DNA from: Caulobacter sp. Root1455
Lineage (GTDB): Bacteria; Pseudomonadota; Alphaproteobacteria; Caulobacterales; Caulobacteraceae
Length of the DNA: 64,000 nucleotides
Assembly: GCF_001426905.1 (NCBI RefSeq)
Contig: NZ_LMFQ01000021.1
Span: forward strand, 297,558 to 361,557
Reading direction: 5' to 3'
Below the pieces are notes generated by a model. It was not told where the DNA came from. It saw nothing but the letters and a program-made list of their open reading frames with translations, and ran no database searches. A program made the translations under genes and the position numbers. Of the stretch, positions 35,580-43,237 are shown in pieces. Position 1 is the stretch's first letter, and each line of letters opens with the position of its first letter.

Positions 35580-37079
35580 CTACCCCATCGATTCCGCCAG
35601 GGCCCGGGCTTCATCCTCGAAGGCGCTGACCGTGTCGACCCGGCGCCAGGCGATGTCGCCGGTGTCGCGGGACAGCTGGCTTTCCAGCACGGCGACGTCG
35701 GCGTCGGAGGCGTCGTTGACGCGGGCGGCGACGCGGGCGCGCAGCACCTCGGGCGGCGCCTCCAGCCAGACGCCCTGGAACGCCACGTCGACGTCCTTGG
35801 CCAGGGCCTCGGCGCGGGCCCGCTGCTCGGGTTTCAGGAACACCGCGTCGACCACCACCGAGCGGCCGGCGGCCAGGGTCAGGGCCGCGTCGCGGAACAG
35901 CTCGCCATAGACCCGCTCGCTCATTTCCGGCGTGTAGGCTTCCTTGGGCAGACGCTGCAGCGAGGGCACGCCGCACAGGCGCTTGCGGATCTCGTCGGTG
36001 CGCAGGACCACCGCCCCCGGGGCCGCGCCCAGGCCGGGCGCGCAGACCCGGGCGAAGGTCGACTTGCCCGAACCCGAGAAGCCGCCGGTCGCCACCAGGC
36101 TGACCGGCTTGGGGGCCAGGTGCTCCAGCGCCGTGGCCAGATAGGCCCGCGCGGCCTCGTCGTCGTTGCTGTAGGCCCAGACGTGGGTGCGCACCGCGGC
36201 GCGGACGCTGAGCATCAGCGGCAAGGCCGCAAGGCCTGTCCACAGGCCTTCGCCAAAAGTGCGGGCGGCCTCGTCCAGATAGGCGTTCAGCACCCGGCCG
36301 GCCGCGTCGCGGCGACGGCGGAAGTCCAGGTCCATCAGCAGGAAGGCCAGGTCGTACTGGATGTCGATGTCCGACAGCGAGTCGTTGAACTCGATGCAGT
36401 CGAACAGGATCGGCTTGCCGTCCTCGACCAGGATGTTGCCCAGGTGCAGATCGCCATGGCAGTGCCGCGCGAAGCCCTGCCCCGCCCGCTCGTTCAGCAG
36501 CGGGCCCAGGCGCTCCAGCGCCAGGTCCGTCTCGGCGATCAGCCGCTCGACGGCCTGGGCGCCCAGCCGCGGGGCCAGGCCGCGCAGCAGGTTGGCGTTC
36601 GAGGCGATCGTGTAGCCCAGGGCCCCGACCCCGCCGCCCTTCGGCCGCAGCGGCGCCCCGGCGTGGAACTGGGCGATGGTCCGGCCCAGGGAATCCTCCA
36701 GCGCGTCGTCGATGGCCCAGGGCTGCTGGGCCAGCACGCCCTGCTCGTCGAAGCGGCGCATCTCCAGCAGGTACTCGACGATCTCGCCGGTCCCGTCCAT
36801 CTCGACCCCGCCGGCCTCGGTCCGCGTCAGGCGGCGCACGGCGCGATAGATGTCGGGCGCGGCGGCGCGGTTGAAGCTCAGCTCGCGCTCCAGCGACCAG
36901 CGGCGCAGCTCCAGGGTGGAATAGTCCAGAAAGCCGAAATTGACCGGGCGCTTGACCTTCCAGGCCGCCTCGCCGACCAGGAAAACCCGGGCGCACGAGG
37001 TCTCGATCACCCGATCGGCCCGCTCGCCCATCCAGGCGGCCACTTCCTGCTCGCGAACCGTCTCCGCGTCCTTGATCAC
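35580..37079 (-). CDS. Bifunctional aminoglycoside-phosphotransferase-like / P-loop kinase protein
   Basis: 499 residues in two kinase-like halves. The N-terminal half is an APH/choline-kinase fold with catalytic HGDLHLGNI at 208-216 and the metal-binding FDCIEFND. The C-terminal half is a zeta-toxin/gluconate-kinase-like P-loop NTPase with GGFSGSGKST at 332-341. This two-domain architecture is a known conserved family of uncharacterised proteins; antibiotic resistance should not be assumed. It is divergent from a TetR regulator that may control it. Confidence 0.88.
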   Translation of the reverse strand: MIKDAETVREQEVAAWMGERADRVIETSCARVFLVGEAAWKVKRPVNFGFLDYSTLELRRWSLERELSFNRAAAPDIYRAVRRLTRTEAGGVEMDGTGEIVEYLLEMRRFDEQGVLAQQPWAIDDALEDSLGRTIAQFHAGAPLRPKGGGVGALGYTIASNANLLRGLAPRLGAQAVERLIAETDLALERLGPLLNERAGQGFARHCHGDLHLGNILVEDGKPILFDCIEFNDSLSDIDIQYDLAFLLMDLDFRRRRDAAGRVLNAYLDEAARTFGEGLWTGLAALPLMLSVRAAVRTHVWAYSNDDEAARAYLATALEHLAPKPVSLVATGGFSGSGKSTFARVCAPGLGAAPGAVVLRTDEIRKRLCGVPSLQRLPKEAYTPEMSERVYGELFRDAALTLAAGRSVVVDAVFLKPEQRARAEALAKDVDVAFQGVWLEAPPEVLRARVAARVNDASDADVAVLESQLSRDTGDIAWRRVDTVSAFEDEARALAESMG

Positions 37080-37176
37080 GCCCCAACCTCTTCAAACACG
37101 CCGGAATTCGGGGCGTCGGCGTCCCCATAGCGGAAAGTTCGCGCCGCGTCGCGGCCAGTGCGCTTGCTTACGCTTT

Positions 37177-37202
37177 GGTTGATCGGATATGACCTATTAA
37201 CC
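37177..37202. promoter_or_regulatory. Possible TetR operator in the APH/TetR divergent region
   Basis: GGTT at 37177-37180 with GAT inward and AACC at 37199-37202 form an imperfect 26-bp dyad 21 nt before the TetR start. Evidence is only the symmetry and position. Confidence 0.25.
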
Positions 37203-37222
37203 TTAGATAGAGTCACAACCGC

Positions 37223-37849
37223 ATGCTGATCGACGCCGTCCTCAACCGGTCCGAACGCAAGAAGACCGAAATCCTGACCGCCGCGCGCGGCGTCTTTCTG
37301 CGGGAGGGCTATGCCGCCGCCGGCATGGAGGTGGTGGCCCGCATGGCGGGCGTGTCGACCGCCACGCTCTACGCCTACTTCCCGAGCAAGGCCAAGCTGT
37401 TCGAGATCGTCGTCCACGACGCCGTCGGACGCATGGCCGAACCCGTGCGCGAGAGCGTCCAGGCGATCGGCGACGCCCGCGCCCGGCTGACCAGCCTGGC
37501 GCTGGCCTATGCGACCTTCATGTCACAGCCCGCGACCCGGGCGATGTTCCGGATGGTCGCCAGCGAACGCCGGCGCTTCGAGACGGTGGCCGACCACGTC
37601 CTGCGCGCCGCCCACCAGGACCTGGGCGGGGCGGCGATCACGCTGATCCAGGACCTGGTCGAGACCGGCGAGCTGGCGGTCGACCAGCCGGCCTGGGCGG
37701 GCGGCCAACTGCTGGGCATGCTGGATCACGCCACCCTGGTGCTCGGCCTGGCCGCCGGCGACGAGGCTCAACCGGCACGGCCGCTGGGTGAGATTTGCGC
37801 CGACGCGGTGGAGACGTTCCTGGCGCGGTATGGGGTCGAGCCCCGCTAG
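37223..37849 (+). CDS. TetR/AcrR-family transcriptional regulator
   Basis: 208 residues. The N-terminal TetR DNA-binding domain is clear: KKTEILTAARGVFLREGYAAAGMEVVARMAGVSTATLYAYFPSKAKLFEIVV (about residues 13-64). The C-terminal helical domain (AMFRMVASERRRFETVADHVL, LVETGELAVDQPAWAGGQLLGML) is of the TetR_C ligand type without recognisable ligand determinants. It is transcribed divergently from the APH/P-loop kinase gene, and classic TetR logic would have it repress that gene and itself. Confidence 0.9.
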   Translation: MLIDAVLNRSERKKTEILTAARGVFLREGYAAAGMEVVARMAGVSTATLYAYFPSKAKLFEIVVHDAVGRMAEPVRESVQAIGDARARLTSLALAYATFMSQPATRAMFRMVASERRRFETVADHVLRAAHQDLGGAAITLIQDLVETGELAVDQPAWAGGQLLGMLDHATLVLGLAAGDEAQPARPLGEICADAVETFLARYGVEPR

Positions 37850-37909
37850 GACGACAAGGCTGGACGGTCGCCGGGCAGTCCGTCTAGCTTGCCGCTCCAG
37901 GGGACTTCG

Positions 37910-39022
37910 ATGACACCGCCAAACATCAGAACCAAGCTCGGCTTGGGCTTGCTTTCCATCCTGGCGGCCGCCGGGCTTTGCGGCTTCGCGGGCCAGGCCC
38001 GTTTTGGCGATCCGGACGACGGCTGGGCGAACCAACCCGAGTTCGCGACGAGCCGCGCCATCTGCCGACGCTTCAAGACGCTCGCCGTTCCGGCCAGCGA
38101 CATGCCCGATCCGGCAACGGCCGCCACCCTCAAAGGCTGTTCGTCGGAGGCGCTTTATTATGGGATCGGCGTTAAGCGCGACCCGGTCAAGGCCCGCCAG
38201 TGCGCGATCTTGGAGCTGAACGACCCCGATAACCGGGACGGCGTCTTCTCCGGAACAGGCATGCTGATGACGATCTATGCGACGGGCTTCGGCGCCAAGA
38301 AGGACCTCGACCTCGCCACCCACATGGCCTGCAATACCTGGGGCGCGCCCGTCGACACTGACATCCTTGTCCACGCCCTGCAGACGCGCAAGACCGTCCC
38401 GGACCCGACGCCTTTCGACTACTGCTACGACGTCAACCAGGGCGCATCGGATGTTTCGATGCCGGTGTGCGCCTGGCACGAGCAGCGGCGGACGAAGGCT
38501 GTCCGGGACGTCAAGGTCCAGGCGCTGACGGCGGCTTGGACCGCCGAAGAGAGCGCCGCCCACGACCAGCTGCTGAAGGCGCAAGGCGCGTTCTTGGAGC
38601 TTCGCCAGATGAACGAGCGCGGCGCCGGCACGATCAATCGCAGTGCGACCGCGCGTTTCGAGATGGAGTTGGAGGACGATCGTCTCGCCCTCCTGCAGCG
38701 CATGACGGCAAGCAAGGGGCCGACCGCTTCGCCGGCCCAACGCACGGCCGCCGACACCGCGCTGAACCAATTCTACCGCAATCTCATGCCGCTCCTGCCG
38801 CAGAAGGAGATGGTGGACTATGACGTGACCAAGCCGGGCGTGCGTGAGGCGCAGAGGGCGTGGATCGCCTATCGGGACGCGTGGCTGGCCCTGGCCGCCG
38901 TCAAATGGCCCAACGCTTCCCAGGACGGACTGGCGACCTACCTGACCCGAAAACGCCTCGGCCATCTGCATTGCGACGCCTATCACAACGGCGACGAACG
39001 GTTCGAGCAGGAGTGCGGCTAG
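37910..39022 (+). CDS. Exported protein with Sel1-like and C-terminal LprI-like region
   Basis: 370 residues from the ATG at 37910 with AGGGGA upstream. The signal segment IRTKLGLGLLSILAAAGLCGFAG is followed by a Sel1-like portion (CSSEALYYGIGVKRDPVKARQCAILE). The C terminus matches the lysozyme-inhibitor LprI/DUF1311 pattern: VREAQRAWIAYRDAWLALAAVKWPN, a Cys and a final EQECG. LprI-type domains bind and inhibit lysozyme in the periplasm. Codon use is more mixed than neighbours, hinting at transfer. It converges with pdxH. Confidence 0.75.
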   Translation: MTPPNIRTKLGLGLLSILAAAGLCGFAGQARFGDPDDGWANQPEFATSRAICRRFKTLAVPASDMPDPATAATLKGCSSEALYYGIGVKRDPVKARQCAILELNDPDNRDGVFSGTGMLMTIYATGFGAKKDLDLATHMACNTWGAPVDTDILVHALQTRKTVPDPTPFDYCYDVNQGASDVSMPVCAWHEQRRTKAVRDVKVQALTAAWTAEESAAHDQLLKAQGAFLELRQMNERGAGTINRSATARFEMELEDDRLALLQRMTASKGPTASPAQRTAADTALNQFYRNLMPLLPQKEMVDYDVTKPGVREAQRAWIAYRDAWLALAAVKWPNASQDGLATYLTRKRLGHLHCDAYHNGDERFEQECG

Positions 39023-39025
39023 GCC

Positions 39026-39691
39026 CTACGGAAACAACCTCTTCGTCTCCCAGCCCTCGCCGTCCCGCTCGTAGACCAGCCGTTCGTGCAGCCGGAACGG
39101 ACGGTCGCGCCAGAATTCGATGACCTGGGGGACGACACGATAGCCCGACCAGTGCGGCGGGCGCGGCACCTTGCCCAGGCCGAACTTCAGGGCCATCTCG
39201 GCCACCCGGCGTTCCAGGGCCAGGCGGTCGGGCAGCGGGCGGGATTGGTCGCTGGCCCAGGCGCCCAGCTGGCTGTGGCGCGCCCGGCTGGCGAAATAGG
39301 CGTCGGCCTCGGCCTCGCTCACCGGCTCGACCACGCCGCGCACCCGCACCTGGCGGCGCAGCGACTTCCAGTGGAACAGCAGGGCCGCCTTGGGCTGTCC
39401 GCCCAGCTCCACGCCCTTGGCGCTCTGGGTGTTGGTGTAGAAGACGAAGCCCCGGGCATCGACGCTCTTGAGCAGCACCATGCGCGAGTCCGGCAGGCCG
39501 TCGGCGTCGACGGTCGACAGGGCCATGGCGTTCGGGTCGCTCGGCTCGCCCTTGCCGGCCTCGGCCAGCCATTCCCCGAATTGGTGGATCGGGTCGCCCT
39601 CCGGCAGCAGCGGCGGGGGCACGGCCTCGGTCACCCGGCGGACATAGTCGTCCTCGGACGGCGAGGCGGGGATCAGGGGCGCGTCGGTCAT
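39026..39691 (-). CDS. pdxH: Pyridoxamine 5'-phosphate oxidase
   Basis: 221 residues from the ATG at 39691 (an in-frame ATG at 39727 has no ribosome-binding site). FMN-binding features include [26 protein letters not shown] and [17 protein letters not shown]. The substrate/FMN end has [28 protein letters not shown]. The enzyme oxidises pyridoxamine or pyridoxine 5'-phosphate to pyridoxal 5'-phosphate in the cytosol with O2. It is the only vitamin B6 gene in the window and faces the LprI-like gene. Confidence 0.95.
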   Translation of the reverse strand: MTDAPLIPASPSEDDYVRRVTEAVPPPLLPEGDPIHQFGEWLAEAGKGEPSDPNAMALSTVDADGLPDSRMVLLKSVDARGFVFYTNTQSAKGVELGGQPKAALLFHWKSLRRQVRVRGVVEPVSEAEADAYFASRARHSQLGAWASDQSRPLPDRLALERRVAEMALKFGLGKVPRPPHWSGYRVVPQVIEFWRDRPFRLHERLVYERDGEGWETKRLFP

Positions 39692-39829
39692 GAGGTGGAT
39701 ATAGGGCGCCGCGCGCCAAAGGACCAAGCGTGTGGGGCCAGGCCCCTCGAGCTTGACGCGGCTGGCTGGCCGCGCGCATTAGCCGCCAACGATCGCGCGG
39801 ACGTTTCGCGCCCATGGAACAGACCCCTG

Positions 39830-40171
39830 ATGAAACTCGGCACGCGGGCGCGACTGGCCTGGATCCCCCTGGCGCTGTGGTGCGCGGCCGGCCTGTGGAT
39901 CGGCTATGTCGAAGCCGTCAGATGGAAGGGCGACGACGTCCAGGACTGGATCATCCTGGCGGCCGGCGGCCTGTTCCTGTTCGCGGGCGGGGCGTGGAAC
40001 CTCTGGCGGCTGCGCGCCAAGGCGGCGGAACAGGCGCGGGTCGAGGGACCGGACGTCGACGTGCCGGTCACCTGGCATCGCAAGAGCGGCTCCTGGGCCG
40101 TCATCCTCTTCATGGCCGGGGTGTTCGGGATCTTCGGCCTGGTCTGGCTGATCAGCGGCCAGATCCGCTGA
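39830..40171 (+). CDS. Small two-span membrane protein
   Basis: 113 residues with spans at about 8-26 (ARLAWIPLALWCAAGLWIG), 42-60 and 90-110. The middle is a soluble, charged loop. It starts at the ATG at 39830 close to a short competing frame whose ATG is at 39814. No family motif is recognised. It precedes the J-domain gene by 75 nt on the same strand and could be cotranscribed. Confidence 0.6.
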   Translation: MKLGTRARLAWIPLALWCAAGLWIGYVEAVRWKGDDVQDWIILAAGGLFLFAGGAWNLWRLRAKAAEQARVEGPDVDVPVTWHRKSGSWAVILFMAGVFGIFGLVWLISGQIR

Positions 40172-40246
40172 CGCCCGCTTGGCTTGAAAACGCTCGGAAA
40201 AGTTAACTTAACGCCCCGTTGACCAAACGGCGGCAGGGTCGGCGGC

Positions 40247-40948
40247 ATGACCGCCGGCTCGTCTTCCGTTCCCAGTCTCCAGGCCGCCCGCGCCATCCTC
40301 GGCGTCGCGCCCGGCGCCGACGAGCGCGAGCTGCGGGCCGCCTATCGCGAAGCCGCCAAGCGCGCCCATCCCGACCGCCCCGGCGGCGACGCGGCCCTGT
40401 TCCGCGACGTGCTGGCCGCCTACCGCCTGCTGCAGGACGCCCCGACGCGGCCGATCCATTTCCCGCCCGCCGTCGCCGAACCGGTCCGGGTCGAGCAGGC
40501 CACCCTGCGGATCGACGCCGCCCTGGCCTTCGCGGGCGGGTCGCTCGACCTGATGCTGGACGCCCGCAAGCTGCGCCTGACCCTGCCGGCCGGCCTGCGC
40601 GAGAACGACAAGGTCCGGGTCGAGAACGTGACCTTCCGCGTCGCGCTCGAGCATGATCCCGACGCCCTGGTGCGCGGCGGCGACCTGTGGCTGACCGCCC
40701 GCCTGGACGCCCGCGCCCTGGCCGAGGGCGGCCGGATCGAGGTGGCCACGGCGCTGGGTCCGCGCCTGGTCTGGATCTCGACCAAGGCCGCCGCCCGGGG
40801 CCTGGTGCGCCTGCCTGGCCAGGGCCTGCCAGCCCGCGGCCCGCACCGCGCCGGCGACCTGTTCCTGCGCCTGGAAGCCCTGGGCGACGGCGTCGAAAGC
40901 GCCGCCCGCTCGCAGCTGAAGCGCTTCGCGGCCGCCTGGGCGGCCTAG
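40247..40948 (+). CDS. J-domain (DnaJ-class) co-chaperone-like protein
   Basis: 233 residues. The N-terminal J domain is present with the HPD motif: AARAILGVAPGADERELRAAYREAAKRAHPDRPGG (about 13-47). No Cys-rich zinc finger follows; instead two DnaJ C-terminal-like beta domains (AALAFAGGSLDLMLDARKLRLTLPAGLRENDKVRVEN, and LVRLPGQGLPARGPHRAGDLFLRLE). This resembles CbpA/type II J-proteins but is shorter. It should stimulate DnaK ATPase through HPD. A TTAACTTAAC sequence near 40203 resembles CtrA half-sites but the spacing is not canonical. Confidence 0.85.
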   Translation: MTAGSSSVPSLQAARAILGVAPGADERELRAAYREAAKRAHPDRPGGDAALFRDVLAAYRLLQDAPTRPIHFPPAVAEPVRVEQATLRIDAALAFAGGSLDLMLDARKLRLTLPAGLRENDKVRVENVTFRVALEHDPDALVRGGDLWLTARLDARALAEGGRIEVATALGPRLVWISTKAAARGLVRLPGQGLPARGPHRAGDLFLRLEALGDGVESAARSQLKRFAAAWAA

Positions 40949-41020
40949 AGACCTTCCAAACACGCGTTTCACGGCCCTATGATCGCCCACGCCGCCGCGG
41001 AGCGGCCGGGAGGACGGATC

Positions 41021-41497
41021 ATGACCCAGGAAGCCCTGCGCGTCCGGCGCGAAAAGATCGTTCGCGAGCACATGGCCGACGAGATCGATCACGCCTGGGA
41101 CAAGGTGCTGGCGACCTTCCCCCACCCCCGCTACGAGATCATCGCCACCGGCGCCGTCCACGACGGCCGCCCCGATGTCGAGCGCTACTACACCACCTCG
41201 CGCCAGACCTTTCCGGACCAGCGCAACACCCTGCTGTCGCTGCGTCATGTCGACGACGGGATCGTGGTGGAGTTCATCCTGGAGGGCACGCAGCTGGGTC
41301 CGCTGGGTCCCCTGCCCGCCACCGGCCGGCCGTTCGCCTGCCAGATGACGGCCTTCTTCCTGTTCGAGGGCGAGACCCTGGTCTGCGAACGGATCTATTC
41401 CGACACCCTGACCATCGTGCGCCAGCTGCTGGGCGACATGACCCCGATGGAGGCGCTGGGCGCGCTGGTCGCGGCGGCGAAGGTGAAGACGGCTTGA
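41021..41497 (+). CDS. SnoaL/NTF2-like polyketide-cyclase-type protein
   Basis: 158 residues from the ATG at 41021 with GGGAGG 9 nt upstream. An alpha+beta NTF2-like fold fits: DEIDHAWDKVLATFPHPRYEI, VERYYTTSRQTFPDQ, VVEFILEGTQLGPLGPLPATGRPFACQM and FEGETLVCERIYSDTLTIVRQL. SnoaL-like proteins include cyclases, isomerases and dehydratases; no catalytic pair can be fixed. It precedes a family A repeat. Confidence 0.8.
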   Translation: MTQEALRVRREKIVREHMADEIDHAWDKVLATFPHPRYEIIATGAVHDGRPDVERYYTTSRQTFPDQRNTLLSLRHVDDGIVVEFILEGTQLGPLGPLPATGRPFACQMTAFFLFEGETLVCERIYSDTLTIVRQLLGDMTPMEALGALVAAAKVKTA

Positions 41498-41503
41498 TCG
41501 ATC

Positions 41504-41606
41504 TGTCATCCCGGACGAGCGCTTAGCGCGAAGATCCGGGACCGACGCCTGAGCGCCGCGTTCCAGGTCGGTCCCGGATCTCCGCTTCGCTGCGTCCGGG
41601 ATGACA
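41504..41606. repeat. Family A intergenic palindromic repeat, copy 3
   Basis: Arms TGTCATCCCGGAC at 41504-41516 and the complement at 41594-41606. The interior repeats the ATCCGGGACCGA / TCGGTCCCGGAT nested pair seen in the copies at 2754 and 6535. Confidence 0.88.
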
Positions 41607-41662
41607 GGTCGGTGAAAAGGATCGCGCGCGATAAAAAATTCGGCCCCGCCCCTTGCTAATAG

Positions 41663-41674
41663 ATCGTGCACGAT
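41663..41674. promoter_or_regulatory. OhrR operator candidate
   Basis: A perfect 12-bp palindrome (ATCGTGCACGAT) and an adjacent GATTAAATC symmetry lie 40-50 nt before ohr, the position expected for the MarR-type OhrR dimer. Confidence 0.55.
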
Positions 41675-41713
41675 TAAATCGTTCACTATCGAACAACGCC
41701 AAGGAGACAACCG

Positions 41714-42130
41714 ATGTCCACCCTCTATCAAACCCGCGCCACGGCCACCGGCGGCCGCGAAGGCAAGGCCCGCAGCGAAGACGGTCTGCTGGACGTGCGA
41801 CTGGCCCTGCCCAAGGCGCTGGGCGGCAACGGCCAGGGCACCAATCCCGAGCAGCTGTTCGCGGCCGGCTACGCCGCCTGCTTCCAGAGCGCCATGGCCC
41901 ACGTGGCCCGCCAGCAGAAGATCGGCCTGACCGGCTCGACGGTGACCGGCGTCGTCGGCCTGGCCCCGCTGGAGGTCGGCTTCAAGCTGGAGGTCGCGCT
42001 GGAGGTCGAAACCCAGGGCCTGACCCAGGACGAAGCCGAAGCGCTGGTTGCGACGGCGCACAAGGTCTGTCCCTATTCCAACGCCACGCGCGGCAATGTC
42101 GACGTCGCGATCACCACAAAGGCCGTATGA
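41714..42130 (+). CDS. ohr: Organic hydroperoxide resistance protein
   Basis: 138 residues with the OsmC/Ohr fold. Both catalytic cysteines are present: peroxidatic Cys56 (GYAACFQSAM) and resolving Cys119 (HKVCPYSNATRGN). Arg17 region (GREGKARS) is the conserved Arg that activates the Cys. Ohr reduces organic hydroperoxides, using lipoylated proteins as reductant. It overlaps ohrR in an ATGA, so the two form an operon, and the palindrome upstream suggests derepression by hydroperoxides. Confidence 0.96.
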   Translation: MSTLYQTRATATGGREGKARSEDGLLDVRLALPKALGGNGQGTNPEQLFAAGYAACFQSAMAHVARQQKIGLTGSTVTGVVGLAPLEVGFKLEVALEVETQGLTQDEAEALVATAHKVCPYSNATRGNVDVAITTKAV

Positions 42131-42576
42131 CTTCGAAGATTGAAAAGACCAGCGGCGAACCGGTCGAGGCCCTGCGCCTCGACCGTCAGCTGTGCTTCGC
42201 CCTCTACGGCGCCGCCAATCGGGTGACGCGGCTCTACCGGCCGCTGCTCGAGGCCCTGGGCCTGACCTATCCGCAGTACCTGGTCATGCTGGTGCTGTGG
42301 GAGGCCAGTCCCCGCACGGTCGGCGCCGTGGGCGAGGCGCTGGACCTGGAGTCCAGCACCCTGACCCCGCTGCTCAAGCGTCTGGAGACGCAAGGGCTGG
42401 TGGCGCGCGCCCGCGACCCCGAGGACGAGCGGCGGGTGATCGTCACCCTGACCGAAGCCGGCGCCGCCTTGCGCGACAAGGCCAAGGCCGTGCCCGAGCA
42501 GCTGTTCTGCAAGCTGAACATGCCGTTGGACGAGCTGGGCGACCTGCGCGAACGGCTAAAGGTCCTGGCGGTCTAG
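42127..42576 (+). CDS. ohrR: OhrR, MarR-family hydroperoxide-sensing repressor
   Basis: 149 residues with a MarR winged helix (PQYLVMLVLWEASPRTVGAVGEALDLESSTLTPLLKRLETQGLVARARDPEDERRVIV). Cys23 (RQLCFALYGAANRV) is the conserved peroxide-sensing cysteine of OhrR; a second Cys occurs late (LFCKLN). The ATG overlaps the ohr stop by 4 nt, indicating coupling. Oxidation of Cys23 by organic hydroperoxides should release it from the promoter, as in Caulobacter and Xanthomonas. Confidence 0.95.
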   Translation: MTSKIEKTSGEPVEALRLDRQLCFALYGAANRVTRLYRPLLEALGLTYPQYLVMLVLWEASPRTVGAVGEALDLESSTLTPLLKRLETQGLVARARDPEDERRVIVTLTEAGAALRDKAKAVPEQLFCKLNMPLDELGDLRERLKVLAV

Positions 42577-42633
42577 GGTGGATCAACGTTCAGCAGTTTG
42601 GCGGCTTGGTCAGTAAACCCTTCCTCCTTTCAA

Positions 42634-42763
42634 CCGTCATTCCCGCCCTTGTGGCGGGAACCCCTGGTGCAGCTGACGGTGAGACGTCTTGGCGCGCCAG
42701 CGCGCCACACCCCTGCACGTGCGACCGGTAGAGGGGTTCCCGCCACAAGGGCGGGAATGACGG
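42634..42763. repeat. Perfect 32-bp inverted repeat (family G)
   Basis: A 32-bp arm beginning CCGTCATTCCCGCCCTTG at 42634-42665 is exactly complemented at 42732-42763. The 66-nt spacer has its own GGCGCGCC-like symmetry. Each arm also folds back on itself (CCCGCCCTTGTGGCGGG), so several hairpins are possible. Confidence 0.9.
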
Positions 42764-42798
42764 AGAGAAGGAAGGGCGTGTCTGAACGTCGATACGCC

Positions 42799-42963
42799 CT
42801 AGCCTTCGCCCTCGTCCTCGCCGGCGAAACCGTAGGGCTCTGCCGGCGGCAAGCAGCTGACCAGAACCTGGGCCGTCAGGCCCGGCTCGGCGACGATGGA
42901 CGGCTGCTCGCCGAACACGGCCTCCCAAAGCTCGGCCAACGCCTGGTACGCGACATCGGGCAC
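42799..42963 (-). CDS. Small acidic protein, 54 residues
   Basis: A minus-strand frame from a GTG at 42963 to a TAG at 42799, with AAGGAG 8 nt before the start. It begins VPDVAYQALAELWEAVFGEQ and ends in an acidic tail FAGEDEGEG. There is one Cys in VLVSCLPPAEPYG. Codon third positions are strongly G/C, matching local genes, while the opposite-strand frame is Arg/Ala/Pro shadow. No family recognised. It lies between the sialate esterase (same strand, upstream 274 nt away) and the 32-bp inverted repeat. I infer a genuine short gene. Confidence 0.55.
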   Translation of the reverse strand: MPDVAYQALAELWEAVFGEQPSIVAEPGLTAQVLVSCLPPAEPYGFAGEDEGEG

Positions 42964-43018
42964 TCTACGCTCTCCTTACGAGAGACAATGCCGTTGAAGG
43001 TCAATGGGTTGCTGGTTA

Positions 43019-43046
43019 ACGGCGCGCGCGGCTCCGCGCGCGCCGT
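43019..43046. other. 13-bp alternating G+C hairpin
   Basis: ACGGCGCGCGCGG and its complement meet around CT, giving a very stable pure G/C stem with no T run. It sits downstream of the sialate esterase gene and upstream of the small acidic gene. It may halt transcription or mark an attenuator. Confidence 0.5.
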
Positions 43047-43237
43047 CCGCCCCCTGCCCGCGCCGGTTCGCTTCCGAACCGAGGTTGGTCGCGCCCCAGC
43101 ACAAGCCAGACTACCAGCCTAGGCGCGCCCCGGCGGCGCTGAAATGGAGCGAAACCCTCGAAGCGCGTCGGAACGCGGCCGAGGCCGCGACCGTCATTTC
43201 GACCAAGACGACCTGGGGCGGCCGCCCAGGGGACCGA

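Noticed and set aside
35580-37079. Aminoglycoside resistance gene
   Set aside because: The APH-like half belongs to a conserved two-domain family fused to a P-loop kinase, with no resistance-gene context.
40200-40215. CtrA-binding site before the J-domain gene
   Set aside because: TTAAC half-sites are adjacent rather than separated by the canonical 7-nt spacing.
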